From an uncultured Clostridia bacterium (GTDB lineage: Bacteria; Bacillota; Clostridia; TANB77; CAG-508), in the NCBI GenBank assembly GCA_934122155.1, contig CAKOVX010000001.1, forward strand, positions 124,001 through 188,000: 64,000 bases of DNA, in the 5' to 3' direction. Position numbers and translations under genes: made by a program. The notes under the pieces were generated by a model. The model was not told where the DNA came from and made no database searches. It saw only the letters and a program-made list of their open reading frames with translations. Positions 26,437 to 35,376 of this stretch are shown here, in pieces; positions within the stretch are counted from its first letter, which is position 1, and each line of letters begins with the position of its first letter.

Positions 26437-27468
26437 ATGATAGATACAATTAAAATTTATACTATGATAGATAAAAATATTTATAACAAAATATATAATA
26501 ATTCTATCATTAAATCAAGTTATAATAAAAAGGATGGCGAAATTTATTACGAAATTGTAAATGACAAATTAGAAGGCTCTTATAGTTCTAGTTTGTCGGT
26601 TCGTGTTGGTTCTGGTGCTAAATATAAATTTGTTAATATGTATTATTTAGAGGTTGAAGGTTCTTATCATAAAATTATGAATGGCTTTAATTCTCATAAT
26701 GGCTATTATAATTTGCAGAGCATTGTAAAATGGCTGATAGGTGCTGTTGAGAATGTTTATAATATTAAATTACCTACTTTGCGACATTGGTTTTTACAAC
26801 GAATCGACATTGCTCTTTGTTTTGATTTAGGTACAAATGAAGAGGTTAGAAGATATATAAATAATTTGTCTCTTTGTTCTTTTCCCAGAAGAAACAATAT
26901 AAAACATTATCAGGATGAAAGTATTTATTGTTCTGGTACCTCTTCTACTTTGAAAATTTATAATAAAATGTTAGAATTTAAAAAACATGATATGAAAAAA
27001 ATGTTTAATCTAAATTTTAATATTGATAATTATTTAGATAAAATTAAAGGATTTGTAAGGTTTGAATGTGAAATTAAGAAAAAAAAATTAGAAAATATTT
27101 ATTGTAAGAAATATATTAGAGTTAGAAACGTTAATTATAATGATTTTTATGAAGTTTGGAAGTGTGAATTTATGAAGTTATTAAATATGTTTGAAAGTGA
27201 TTTGACTATTGTTAGAAATAAAGAAGATATTAAAAGAAGATTATATACTTGTTATAGTGAAAGAAGAGCTAGTGTTTTGTATGCTTTTTATAGTTCTATT
27301 ATCTTAGACGGTATTACAGAAGTAAAAAAAACTGTTCCCAAAAGAACTTATTATAGATATATCAAAGATTTGAAAGCTGTTAATATTGATTTATCTCAAA
27401 AATATACAGTTTCAGCTGAACGTGATACAGTAGATTTTAACCCATTTGAGTGGAAAGAGGTTGTATAA
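26437..27468 (+). CDS. Phage replication initiator (CRI/gene II-like Rep)
   Basis: 343 aa from ATG 26437, which has AGGGG 8 nt upstream; the frame extends upstream to 26392 through the hairpin without a ribosome site. Motifs LRHWFLQRIDIALCFDLGTN, SIYCSGTSSTLKIYNKMLEF and FVRFECEIKKKK match the replication-initiation proteins of filamentous phages and related plasmids. It would nick the plus strand at the origin (probably in 22300-22560) and start rolling-circle replication. It ends TAA directly followed by the integrase ATG. Confidence 0.85.
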   Translation: MIDTIKIYTMIDKNIYNKIYNNSIIKSSYNKKDGEIYYEIVNDKLEGSYSSSLSVRVGSGAKYKFVNMYYLEVEGSYHKIMNGFNSHNGYYNLQSIVKWLIGAVENVYNIKLPTLRHWFLQRIDIALCFDLGTNEEVRRYINNLSLCSFPRRNNIKHYQDESIYCSGTSSTLKIYNKMLEFKKHDMKKMFNLNFNIDNYLDKIKGFVRFECEIKKKKLENIYCKKYIRVRNVNYNDFYEVWKCEFMKLLNMFESDLTIVRNKEDIKRRLYTCYSERRASVLYAFYSSIILDGITEVKKTVPKRTYYRYIKDLKAVNIDLSQKYTVSAERDTVDFNPFEWKEVV

Positions 27469-28365
27469 ATGAAATGTTCTGAAGTACTAGATAAATTTAT
27501 TACAAATCAAAAAGTTATTGGAAATACTAAAGAAACAATTGAATATTATAAAAAAAGAATTGGGTATTTTATTGATTTTGTGAATGATAAAGATATTGAT
27601 AATGTTGTTATAGATGATTATAATTCTTATGCAATTTATTTAATAAATAAGATTACTGATAAAGGTACTAACTTATCAAGTGCAACTATAAAAACTACTT
27701 TAAATGCTTCGAAAATATTTTTAAAATATGCTTATGATAATAAATATATGATTAGTGATGTTTATAAAAATATAAAGCCATATAAACAAGTTAAAAAAAC
27801 TATTGTTGTTTTATCTGCTGAAGACATAAATAAATTGTTATCTTCTCAAAATGAATTTACTATTATTGGTCTAAGAAATTTGTTAGCTATAAGTTTGATG
27901 TTAGACGCTGGTCTTCGTGTTAGCGAAGTAGTGAATTTGAATGTTGATGATGTTAGTAAAGAACTAGGTGTTATTAAAGTTTTTGGAAAAGGTAAAAAAG
28001 AAAGATTAGTTCCATTAACAGATAGTATAATAAAATATTATGATAAGTATGTGTTTTTAGCTTCTTTGTATTCAGGTCCTTTATTTTTAGATAGTGATAC
28101 AGGTCTTCGAATGACTTCTTCTGGAATTAGTCAGATACTTCGTAGAATTAAGAAAGAGCAACATTTTATGAAATTACACCCTCATTATTTAAGACATACA
28201 TTTGCAACCTTATTTTTAGTAAATGGTGGTGATCCAGTACATTTACAATTAATTTTAGGACATACTACCTTATATATGACAGAACAATATTTACACTTAG
28301 CAAATCAAATGACATTACAGAAGCAAAAAAAATTTAGTCCCCTTACAAATATAAAAAAGCCCTAG
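27469..28365 (+). CDS. int: Tyrosine recombinase, phage integrase (XerC/D-like)
   Basis: 298 aa. An N-terminal SAM-like core-binding domain is followed by the catalytic domain with R150 (MLDAGLRVSEVVNL), K174 (VFGKGKKERLVPL), H239-x-x-R242 (HPHYLRHTFATLF), H265 (LILGHTTLYM) and the nucleophile Y274. All active-site residues are present. It lies right next to the attachment site in tRNA-Phe, which it probably recognises. It should carry out integration and, with the host or a small excisionase, excision. No excisionase gene is evident. Confidence 0.95.
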   Translation: MKCSEVLDKFITNQKVIGNTKETIEYYKKRIGYFIDFVNDKDIDNVVIDDYNSYAIYLINKITDKGTNLSSATIKTTLNASKIFLKYAYDNKYMISDVYKNIKPYKQVKKTIVVLSAEDINKLLSSQNEFTIIGLRNLLAISLMLDAGLRVSEVVNLNVDDVSKELGVIKVFGKGKKERLVPLTDSIIKYYDKYVFLASLYSGPLFLDSDTGLRMTSSGISQILRRIKKEQHFMKLHPHYLRHTFATLFLVNGGDPVHLQLILGHTTLYMTEQYLHLANQMTLQKQKKFSPLTNIKKP

Positions 28366-28381
28366 AAATAGGACTTTTTTT
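28353..28381 (+). terminator. Terminator after the integrase, at the prophage edge
   Basis: AAAAAGCCCTA and TAGGACTTTTT with loop GAAA, ending in a T run. It stops phage transcripts before the tRNA genes. Confidence 0.8.
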
Positions 28382-28427
28382 TGGTGCCTCGAACTGGAAT
28401 CGAACCAGTGACACAGGGATTTTCAGT
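28382..28427 (-). repeat. attR: 3' part of tRNA-Phe
   Basis: Identical over 46 bp to 20672-20717. Because this copy belongs to the complete tRNA gene, phage insertion left the tRNA functional. Confidence 0.92.
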
Positions 28428-28457
28428 CCCTTGCTCTACCAACTGAGCTATCGAGGC
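28382..28457 (-). tRNA. tRNA-Phe (GAA)
   Basis: 76 nt including encoded CCA. Acceptor GCCTCGA pairs with TCGAGGC; the anticodon loop CTGAAAA gives GAA. It hosts the prophage attachment site. Confidence 0.97.
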
Positions 28458-28471
28458 ATATATAAAAAAAA

Positions 28472-28548
28472 TGGCGACCTGGAACGGGCTCGAACCGTCG
28501 ACCTCTAGCGTGACAGGCTAGCGTTCTAACCAACTGAACTACCAGGCC
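28472..28548 (-). tRNA. tRNA-Asp (GTC)
   Basis: 77 nt with encoded CCA. Acceptor GGCCTGG pairs with CCAGGTC (one G-U); anticodon GTC in CCTGTCACG. Confidence 0.97.
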
Positions 28549-28595
28549 GTAAATTATTTACAAATTTACTTAATATTAAATTTTAAACAAAAAAA

Positions 28596-28671
28596 TGGTG
28601 GGCGCAATAGGGATCGAACCTATGACCTCCTGCTTGTAAGGCAGATGCTCTCCCAGCTGAGCTATGCGCCC
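28596..28671 (-). tRNA. tRNA-Val (TAC)
   Basis: 76 nt with encoded CCA. Acceptor GGGCGCA pairs with TGCGCCC; anticodon TAC in CTTACAA. Confidence 0.97.
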
Positions 28672-28763
28672 ATTTCCTTTGACTTGTTTAGTATACTAAA
28701 TTTAATTATAATTGTCAATACATATTTAAAAAAATTTTTATTTTTTTGAATATGTATAACATT

Positions 28764-28807
28764 CAAAAGGTAAAAAGCCTTTAAGTATTATGGCTTTTTA
28801 CCTTTTG
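28764..28807 (-). terminator. Terminator after ctpA
   Basis: AAAAGGTAAAAAGCC and GGCTTTTTACCTTTT form a 15-bp stem just beyond the ctpA stop codon. Confidence 0.85.
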
Positions 28808-28812
28808 ATATA

Positions 28813-30021
28813 CTATTTCAATATTTCTATTGCTTTTTGAAGTTGAGTGTCATCTTCTTGTTTTAAAGTAATTTGCTTTTTAGCTTTCTCTGATAGTTCA
28901 ACTTCAACATCTGGAGTTATGCCTATTTTATGAATTGAATTATGGTTTGGTGTGTAGTATTCACTCACTGTTATTTTTAGTCCACTTCCATCTGATAATT
29001 GATGTAACTCTTGGATTATTCCCTTTCCATATGTTTTAGTACCAACTAAAGTAGCTTTTCCGTTATCTTTTAATGCTCCCGCCAAAATTTCTGAAGCACT
29101 GGCTGAATATCCATTCATAATTACAACTGTTGGCATATTTATTATTGGTTGCTCTGTTGCTTTTGTTACTTCTTCTTTATTATTTTTGTCTTTTGTTATT
29201 AATAGTGTAGAATTCTTTTCGACTAACATATCGGCAATTTCAAGTGCCTCATCAACAATTCCTCCACCATTATTTCTAATATCAATTATTAGTTTTGTTA
29301 TTCCCTGTTTTTCAAGTTCTTTGTATTTAGTCTTAAATTCATCTGCACAATTTCCTTCAAAGTCTGATATTGCAATATATCCTATGTTTCCTGAAACTAT
29401 ATTTGCTGTAATATGGCTTACTGTAACTGTTGCTCTAGTAATTTCAAAAGTTTTAGTTTCTCCATCTCTATATATCTCTAATTTTACTTTTGTTCCTTCT
29501 TCTCCTCTTATTTTGTTTGAGGCTTCCTCTAGTTTATCTCCTGTATATTCTACATCATCTACTTTTGTAATAATATCACCTGGTAATATTCCCGCTTTTT
29601 CTGCTGGAGAATTTTCTATTGGTTTAATAACTAAAATTGCATTTTTTTCTAGGTTTTGTGTCATATATATACCAATACCAACAAAATTTCCATTTGTTTC
29701 TTCCATTATTTCTTTCATTTCTTTTTTATTATAGTATGTTGTATATGGATCTCCTAAAGCATTTACATATCCTTTTATTGCGCCTTCTATTAATTCTTCA
29801 TCATTTATTTCTCCAATATACTTTTTCTCTAATTCACTTCTAAATTGAGCTAGAGTATACTCTAGTCCATCTAAAGATGTGGTATTTATTTTTTTAGAGT
29901 ATATGCCTTTGTCACTTAAATACTTATATGTTGTAAATGCTGTTACCATAGATGTAATTATTATTACAATTAATACAAGCATAATAATTTTATATATTCT
30001 TTGCGTGTTTTTATTTTCCAT
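28813..30021 (-). CDS. ctpA: Carboxy-terminal processing peptidase, S41 family
   Basis: 402 aa. An N-terminal signal anchor (IYKIIMLVLIVIIITSMVTA) is followed by a helical region, a PDZ domain (GIGIYMTQNLEKNAILVIKP, SPAEKAGILPGDIITKVDD) and the S41 protease domain with the catalytic Ser in MNGYSASASEILAGALKDN and Lys in GTKTYGKGIIQEL. It acts outside the membrane on misfolded or regulatory proteins. It is the last gene of the minus-strand run ftsE-ftsX-M23-M23-ctpA, a common cell-division/envelope neighbourhood in Clostridia. Confidence 0.95.
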   Translation of the reverse strand: MENKNTQRIYKIIMLVLIVIIITSMVTAFTTYKYLSDKGIYSKKINTTSLDGLEYTLAQFRSELEKKYIGEINDEELIEGAIKGYVNALGDPYTTYYNKKEMKEIMEETNGNFVGIGIYMTQNLEKNAILVIKPIENSPAEKAGILPGDIITKVDDVEYTGDKLEEASNKIRGEEGTKVKLEIYRDGETKTFEITRATVTVSHITANIVSGNIGYIAISDFEGNCADEFKTKYKELEKQGITKLIIDIRNNGGGIVDEALEIADMLVEKNSTLLITKDKNNKEEVTKATEQPIINMPTVVIMNGYSASASEILAGALKDNGKATLVGTKTYGKGIIQELHQLSDGSGLKITVSEYYTPNHNSIHKIGITPDVEVELSEKAKKQITLKQEDDTQLQKAIEILK

Positions 30022-30127
30022 CAGTTTTAATTTCCTCTTTTCTATTTTTATTGCATAATATGCTTTAGCTTAAGTAAAATTTCAGTATTAGTATATTATA
30101 TTTACCTTTACTTTTAAATATTATTAT

Positions 30128-31342
30128 TTATGGTTCATTAACATATTTTAGTGGGTCAACTGTACTTCCATTAACTCTTACTTCAAAATGCAAATGTGGT
30201 CCTGTTGAATTTCCTGTTGAGCCGGTTTCCATTATTATATCACCTTGTTTCACACTTGCTCCATGTTCTGTTAATATAGTTTGTCCATGGCCATACAACG
30301 TTGATATTCCATTGCCATGATTTATTATAACACAATTTCCATAAGAGCCTAGTTCTCCTGCATACGTAACTACGCCGTCTAATGCAGCAACTGCTGGTGC
30401 TCCAAAACCTGTGTTTCCTATATCTATTCCTAAGTGGAAGTTTGTAATTCCTTGTATTGGGTGTTGCCTTGTACCATAGTCAGATGTTATTTTAGTTCCC
30501 GTTTTAGCAACTGGCCATATCATAAGCCCTCCAGTATATTGAATACTATAATCACCTGTTTCTCCACTAATTTCTCTAATTCTTGTTTCTATTTGTATTG
30601 CCTCTGTTTTATATTTAGTAATTTTATCATTTAATTCTTTCTCACTTTTTGATAACTTTTCTATATATACTTCTTGTAAAGTCTTTGTGTTTTTACATAT
30701 TGTTTCTGACTTTTCTGCTTTTAATTTTAATGTTTTTAACTCTTGTGTCTCTTTTTCTATTTTTTGTTTTGATTTTTCTATTGTATCTTTTTCTTGTTCT
30801 ACCGTAGATATTAGTTGATTATCAAACTCCATTATTTCTAGCATTTTGTAATATCTTGATAAAAAGTCGGATAAGGTCTTAGCTGAGAGCAGTACATCTA
30901 AATATGAAACAGAACCAGCTTCATATAGAGCTACTAGCCTGTTTCTTAGTTGCTTCTCTCTTTTTTCATAATCATTTGTCACTATATTTAACTTATCAGT
31001 AGTTTCTTGTACCGAAGCTTCTAGCACTTTAAGTCTTTCAGATAGATTTGTGTTTTCCTCTTCATATCCTCTTATTTTATCATCTAATTCTTGAATCTTA
31101 ACTAGTATATCTGACATTTCAGTTTTTACATATTGAAGTTCGAGTGTAGCCGAATTTATTTTATCAGTTATTTCATTTTTTTGATCTGTTAAATCTTCTA
31201 TGCTGTTTGTATTTATATCTACATTTTCTACATTATTATTTTCTATATTAGTAGTTTCATTTGTTGCTAATACACATGATGATAATATGTTTAAAATAAA
31301 TATAAAGATAAGGAGAACACTTATAAACTTACTAATTTTCAT
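30128..31342 (-). CDS. Secreted coiled-coil M23 peptidase (EnvC/PcsB-type)
   Basis: 404 aa. Signal peptide (KFISVLLIFIFILNILSSC, lipoprotein-like Cys possible), a long coiled coil (about 45-260) and a C-terminal LytM/M23 domain with DYGTRQHPIQGITNFHLGID and GPHLHFEVRV (zinc ligands H, D and HxH). The coiled coil probably docks on FtsX outside the membrane so that FtsEX controls cell-wall cutting at division. It stands 3' of a near-copy and ftsEX. Confidence 0.93.
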   Translation of the reverse strand: MKISKFISVLLIFIFILNILSSCVLATNETTNIENNNVENVDINTNSIEDLTDQKNEITDKINSATLELQYVKTEMSDILVKIQELDDKIRGYEEENTNLSERLKVLEASVQETTDKLNIVTNDYEKREKQLRNRLVALYEAGSVSYLDVLLSAKTLSDFLSRYYKMLEIMEFDNQLISTVEQEKDTIEKSKQKIEKETQELKTLKLKAEKSETICKNTKTLQEVYIEKLSKSEKELNDKITKYKTEAIQIETRIREISGETGDYSIQYTGGLMIWPVAKTGTKITSDYGTRQHPIQGITNFHLGIDIGNTGFGAPAVAALDGVVTYAGELGSYGNCVIINHGNGISTLYGHGQTILTEHGASVKQGDIIMETGSTGNSTGPHLHFEVRVNGSTVDPLKYVNEP

Positions 31343-31378
31343 ATATGCATTCTCCTTTCTCTAATTATTTATTAAATT

Positions 31379-32521
31379 TTACCAGTGGCAATAATCAAGA
31401 GGGTCTACCTCACTACCATAATATTGACTCTTACGAACTTCAAAGTGTAAGTGTGGTCCTGAGCTTACTCCTGTGTTTCCGCTTTTAGCAATTTTTTGTC
31501 CAACAGATACTGTTTGTCCTTTTGATACAAGAATTGAACTTAAATGTTGATATAATGTATATAAATTATCAGCATGTTTTACTATTACAAATTTTCCTCT
31601 AGCCCAATTTGAGCCTGTTGAAATTACTATTCCATTTCCTGCTGATAATACTGGCGTTCCTGTGCTAACCGCTATATCTATTGCTCCATGGTTTGTAGTA
31701 GCTCCCGGCACTGGTGCAGTTCTATTTCCAAAATATGATGTTATATAATGTAAAGATTTTGCAAGTGGCCAACTTAATGTTCCTACAAATCTTCCTGTAT
31801 ATGAATCATTATAATCATTTGCAGATTTTGCAAGTTCTTCTTCTAATTTTTGAATTTCTTTATTATATTTATTTATTTCAGTTTGTAATTTTTTTTGTTC
31901 AGCTGTTAAATTTTCAACCTTTGCCTCTTTGCTAGCTTTTGCAACTTTTATTTTGCTTTGTTTATCTTGTACTGATTTTTTACTACTTGCTAGTTCTTTT
32001 TTTTGTTTTTCTAATTCTGTTTTTGCACTTTCTACTTCATTTTTTTGGGCTTCTACCTTGTCCATTTGTTCATTATCTGCATCTGTTAATTGTTGAACTT
32101 TTGAACTCATAGAAATGTAGTCCCATATATTATCCGAAGCCAATAAAACATCTAAGAAGGTTATTCTTCCTTGTTCATAAATTGCAACAAGCCTATCTTC
32201 TAATAATTGTTTTTTCTCATCATAGTCTTTTTGTAATTTATCAATCTCTGCATTTTTTTCTTTTATGCTTTTTTCCATCTTAGTTATTTTACTGTTTAAT
32301 TCGTCAATTTCAGATTGATATTGTTCAATCTCATCATCTAGTTTATCAATTTCGTTTAAGACTGTTTCTTTTTCAGCTGTAACTGCTTTTTTACTTTTTG
32401 TTGCTGTACTTAAATTATCTTTGGCTGCATTTAGGTCTGACTGTGTTGTTGCAAACACTCTTGCACATGCAGCTTGCAATATAATTAAAATTAATAAAAT
32501 AGATATAATTTTTCTTTTCAT
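31379..32521 (-). CDS. Secreted coiled-coil M23 peptidase, second copy
   Basis: 380 aa with the same plan: signal peptide (ISILLILIILQAACARVFA), coiled coil (about 35-235), M23 domain with SYFGNRTAPVPGATTNHGAI, DIAVSTGTPVLSAG and GPHLHFEVRK. It lies between ftsX and the other M23 gene, 12 bp after ftsX. One of the two is probably the FtsX-activated hydrolase; the duplication allows division of labour. Confidence 0.93.
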   Translation of the reverse strand: MKRKIISILLILIILQAACARVFATTQSDLNAAKDNLSTATKSKKAVTAEKETVLNEIDKLDDEIEQYQSEIDELNSKITKMEKSIKEKNAEIDKLQKDYDEKKQLLEDRLVAIYEQGRITFLDVLLASDNIWDYISMSSKVQQLTDADNEQMDKVEAQKNEVESAKTELEKQKKELASSKKSVQDKQSKIKVAKASKEAKVENLTAEQKKLQTEINKYNKEIQKLEEELAKSANDYNDSYTGRFVGTLSWPLAKSLHYITSYFGNRTAPVPGATTNHGAIDIAVSTGTPVLSAGNGIVISTGSNWARGKFVIVKHADNLYTLYQHLSSILVSKGQTVSVGQKIAKSGNTGVSSGPHLHFEVRKSQYYGSEVDPLDYCHW

Positions 32522-32533
32522 ATTTTTTCTCCC

Positions 32534-33436
32534 TTATACCTCTAAATATTTTTTCATTGAAATTGCACTTCCTAATGCTCCAATTCCAATTCCCAATACC
32601 AAGTATACTATTAATAAAGTTTTAAATAATTCTTGGAATGTTAGTAGTGGTATATTTATCATACTGTTAATTAATGATTGCTGAATTTGAGCTGTTACTG
32701 CATTGTATGCAAATGCTAAAATTACTAATGAAATTAAAACTGAAATTAGTCCAATTAGCATACCTTCTACCATAAAAGGCCATCTAATAAACCCATTAGT
32801 TGCTCCAACGTATTTCATGATAGAAATTTCTTTTCTTCTTGCATGTACTGTTAATTTTATAGTATTTGTTATAATGAATATTGAAATAAATATTAAAATA
32901 ATTAATATAATTGTTGTAATAATATTAATTCCATCTGCTATTTTTATTAATGCATTAATTGTATCTGTTCTAACTTCAACACTTGATACTATTTTTGAAG
33001 TTTCAATTTCACTTTTTACCGCTTCTGCTTTTGTTAAATCTGTAAGTGTAATAACAAATGAATCTTTAAATGGATTGTTATCTCCATCATATGTATCCCA
33101 CAAAGACTTTTTGTCTTTAAACATCCTCTTCATTTCTTCTAAGGCTTCTGCTTTTGTTTTATCTTCTATTGTGTTTACATATTGGTTGCTTCTTATCTTA
33201 TTTTTCAATTCTGCCTTTTGTTCTGCTGTTGCCTCATTTAAAATAAAAACCTGCATTCCTTGTTGTTCTTCTATTGTTTTAGTAATATGGTTTATATTTT
33301 GGCTTACTGCAAAAAATATTCCAAATACAAACATAGTTGCACACATTATAATTAGTGAAGCTATTGTTGATTTTTTATTTTTGAATACATTTCTAAATCC
33401 TTCACCAATCAAATAACCAAAAATACTATATCTCAC
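32534..33436 (-). CDS. ftsX: Cell division protein FtsX
   Basis: About 300 aa. Four membrane segments with the exported loop between the first two (QNINHITKTIEEQQGMQVFI ... FKDSFVITLTDLTKAEAVKS) and the MacB/FtsX permease end (HARRKEISIMKYVGATNGFI). The longer frame to 33460 starts with ATG without a ribosome site; GTG 33436, 7 nt after AAGGGGTGG, is more likely, giving a 10-bp overlap with ftsE. It passes ATP-driven signals from FtsE to outside wall hydrolases. Confidence 0.92.
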   Translation of the reverse strand: MRYSIFGYLIGEGFRNVFKNKKSTIASLIIMCATMFVFGIFFAVSQNINHITKTIEEQQGMQVFILNEATAEQKAELKNKIRSNQYVNTIEDKTKAEALEEMKRMFKDKKSLWDTYDGDNNPFKDSFVITLTDLTKAEAVKSEIETSKIVSSVEVRTDTINALIKIADGINIITTIILIILIFISIFIITNTIKLTVHARRKEISIMKYVGATNGFIRWPFMVEGMLIGLISVLISLVILAFAYNAVTAQIQQSLINSMINIPLLTFQELFKTLLIVYLVLGIGIGALGSAISMKKYLEV

Positions 33437-34112
33437 TGCTATATCCACCCCTTCTATCATCTCTTACGATATTGCCTTCTTCAATCTGTATAACTCTTTT
33501 TTTCATTTTGTCTACAATATCTCTTGCATGTGTTGCCACTACCACTGTTGTTCCTCTTTTATTAATATCATCTAATAGTGACATAATTTCCCATGCTGTT
33601 TCTGGGTCTAAATTTCCAGTAGGCTCATCTGCAATTAGCATAGATGGATTATTTACTAATGCTCTTGCTAGTGCAACTCTTTGTTGCTCCCCACCTGATA
33701 ATTCATTTGGATACATTTTGGCTTTATTGCTTAGTCCTACTAAAGATAATATCATAGGCACTTGTCTTCTAATATGCCTTGGTGTTGCTCTTACAATATA
33801 CATAGCATATGCTACATTATCATATACTGTTCTATCTGGCAAAAGCCTAAAGTCTTGAAATACCACTCCCATACTTCTTCTTAAAAAAGGGATTCTTTTT
33901 GGTTTTAAGAATGTTGTATCTTTTCCATTAATAATAATATTTCCTTTTGTAGGTTCTTCTTCTTTTAGTATTAACTTAATTAAAGTAGACTTACCAGAGC
34001 CTGAACTTCCTACTAAAAATGCAAAATCTCCTTTTTCTATTGTAAAATTTGCATTGTGAACAGCTTCTGTTCCTGTGTCATAAGTCTTGCTGACATTTCT
34101 AAATTCTATCAT
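33426..34112 (-). CDS. ftsE: Cell division ATP-binding protein FtsE
   Basis: 228 aa ABC ATPase. Walker A FLVGSSGSGKSTLIKLILKE, Q-loop VVFQDFRLLPDRTVYDNVAY, signature NELSGGEQQRVALARALVNN and Walker B MLIADEPTGNLDPETAW are complete. It pairs with FtsX. First gene of the division operon; the gap before it (34113-34206) probably has the promoter. Confidence 0.96.
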   Translation of the reverse strand: MIEFRNVSKTYDTGTEAVHNANFTIEKGDFAFLVGSSGSGKSTLIKLILKEEEPTKGNIIINGKDTTFLKPKRIPFLRRSMGVVFQDFRLLPDRTVYDNVAYAMYIVRATPRHIRRQVPMILSLVGLSNKAKMYPNELSGGEQQRVALARALVNNPSMLIADEPTGNLDPETAWEIMSLLDDINKRGTTVVVATHARDIVDKMKKRVIQIEEGNIVRDDRRGGYSSEI

Positions 34113-34206
34113 TAAAGTTAACTCCTATCTAAGATTAGACATCTTATTTCATATTCTCCTTTATCATAACAATAAAACCTATTATTTGCAATAGTTTTTT
34201 TTGGAA

Positions 34207-34252
34207 AAAAGCAGAATAATTTTGCTTTAAACAAGCAATTATTCTGCTTTAC
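34207..34252 (-). terminator. Terminator after the transketolase C-half gene
   Basis: AAAGCAGAATAATT and AATTATTCTGCTTT form a 14-bp stem with a long loop, on the 3' side of the minus-strand gene at 34296. Confidence 0.85.
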
Positions 34253-34295
34253 CGCTCTTTTCTAGGTTTATTAAAAATTCACAAAAAATTCACAA

Positions 34296-35231
34296 TTATT
34301 CTTTTACCTTTTCTATAATAGCTTCACTATCTAGTTTAAAATATTTTAATAGTTGCTCTGCTTTTCCAGATTTTCCAAATTTATCTTTCATTCCCATTCT
34401 TGTTACTTTTGTTGGGCATTCTTCTGATAGTACTTCGCAAATTGCAGTACCTAATCCACCAATTATGCTATGGTCTTCAATAGTGATTAGCCTTTTAGTT
34501 TCTTTAGCACATTTTATTATCATTTCCTTATCAATTGGTTTTATTGTATGTACATCAATTACACGAATATTTATATTTTCCTTTTCAAGCTCCTCTTTGG
34601 CTTTTAATGCTTCTGCTACTTCAACACCTGTTGCAAACACAGTAGCGTCTGTACCCTCTCCTATTTGTACCATTTTGCCTATTTCAAATTTTTGATTTTC
34701 ATCATATATAACTGGTGTTGCAACTCTTGCTAAACGAATATATACTGGGCCATCAATTTTTGCCATTTCTTTTATAGCCCATCTAGTTTGTACATCATCA
34801 GAAGTACATAGCACTGTCATATTTGGAATGCTTCTCATCAAGCTTAAGTCTTCTAACATTTGGTGTGTTGCTCCATCTTCTCCAACAGTAACTCCAGCAT
34901 GTGTTCCACAAATTTTTACATTAAGATTTGGATAAGCAACACTATTTCTAATTTGGTCATATGCTCTTCCTGCTGCAAACATTGCAAAAGTACTTGCAAA
35001 AGGTATCTTTCCAGTTGTTGCTAAACCTGCTGATATTCCTATCATATTTTGTTCTGCTATTCCTACATTTATAAACCTATCTGGAAACTCTTTTTCAAAA
35101 AGACTAGTTTTAGTTGCTCCTGCCAAATCAGCTGTCAAAACAACTACATTTTCATTTTCCTTTCCTAACTCCACAAGAGCCTTTCCAAAACTCTCACGAG
35201 TAGCAATTTTATTATCTAAATCCATATTCAT
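34296..35231 (-). CDS. Transketolase, C-terminal subunit
   Basis: 311 aa, equal to the pyrimidine-binding plus C-terminal domains of transketolase/DXPS-like enzymes. ATRESFGKALVELGKENENV, the catalytic Glu in GIAEQNMIGISAGLATTGKI, CGTHAGVTVGEDGATHQMLE and TIEDHSIIGGLGTAICEVL are present. It forms the active site only with the N-terminal subunit encoded next to it. The usual gap between the halves is a few bases; here 143 bp containing a palindromic element separates them. Confidence 0.94.
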   Translation of the reverse strand: MNMDLDNKIATRESFGKALVELGKENENVVVLTADLAGATKTSLFEKEFPDRFINVGIAEQNMIGISAGLATTGKIPFASTFAMFAAGRAYDQIRNSVAYPNLNVKICGTHAGVTVGEDGATHQMLEDLSLMRSIPNMTVLCTSDDVQTRWAIKEMAKIDGPVYIRLARVATPVIYDENQKFEIGKMVQIGEGTDATVFATGVEVAEALKAKEELEKENINIRVIDVHTIKPIDKEMIIKCAKETKRLITIEDHSIIGGLGTAICEVLSEECPTKVTRMGMKDKFGKSGKAEQLLKYFKLDSEAIIEKVKE

Positions 35232-35251
35232 ATATCTCCTTTTTAATTTTT

Positions 35252-35376
35252 AATTTGAAATAGAATTAGTATATTGCAAAGCGAGGTGTATTAAAAAGGC
35301 AAGGGCGCATACGTTGGTATGCAACTGCGTTTTTAATGCTCCTCAACGAAGCAAGATGCTGATTATATTTCAAATT
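35252..35376. repeat. 125-bp palindromic (MITE-like) element between the transketolase halves
   Basis: Perfect 11-bp terminal inverted repeats AATTTGAAATA (35252-35262) and TATTTCAAATT (35366-35376). The inside folds on itself: TTAAAAA against TTTTTAA, and GCATAC against GTATGC around a 4-nt loop; GC-rich parts stand out. Its right end overlaps the stop codon of the N-half gene. It looks like a small non-coding mobile or REP-type element that inserted into the operon. Confidence 0.65.

Larger units (their letters stand above)
20672..28427. mobile_element. Filamentous prophage (inovirus) integrated in tRNA-Phe
   Basis: About 7.7 kb bounded by 46-bp identical repeats, the right one being the 3' part of an intact tRNA-Phe gene. 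The gene order on the plus strand is ssDNA-binding-like protein, origin region, small membrane protein, pVIII-like coat, terminator, pIII-like protein, pVI-like protein, membrane protein, Zot (pI), three small proteins, Rep (pII-like) and tyrosine integrase. A divergent repressor and a DUF2726 gene lie on the minus strand. Size, order and the Zot/coat/Rep trio fit the inovirus plan, and no gene looks broken, so it may be active. It encodes its own integrase instead of relying on host XerCD. Confidence 0.93.

Noticed and set aside
28382..28671. tRNA gene able to read CGG among the local tRNAs
   Set aside because: The three tRNAs are Phe, Asp and Val with normal 7-nt anticodon loops. Nothing in the window explains CGG decoding; the tRNA set must be checked genome-wide.
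32703..33416. 237-codon ORF on the plus strand
   Set aside because: Exact antisense shadow of ftsX in AT-rich DNA; no ribosome site.
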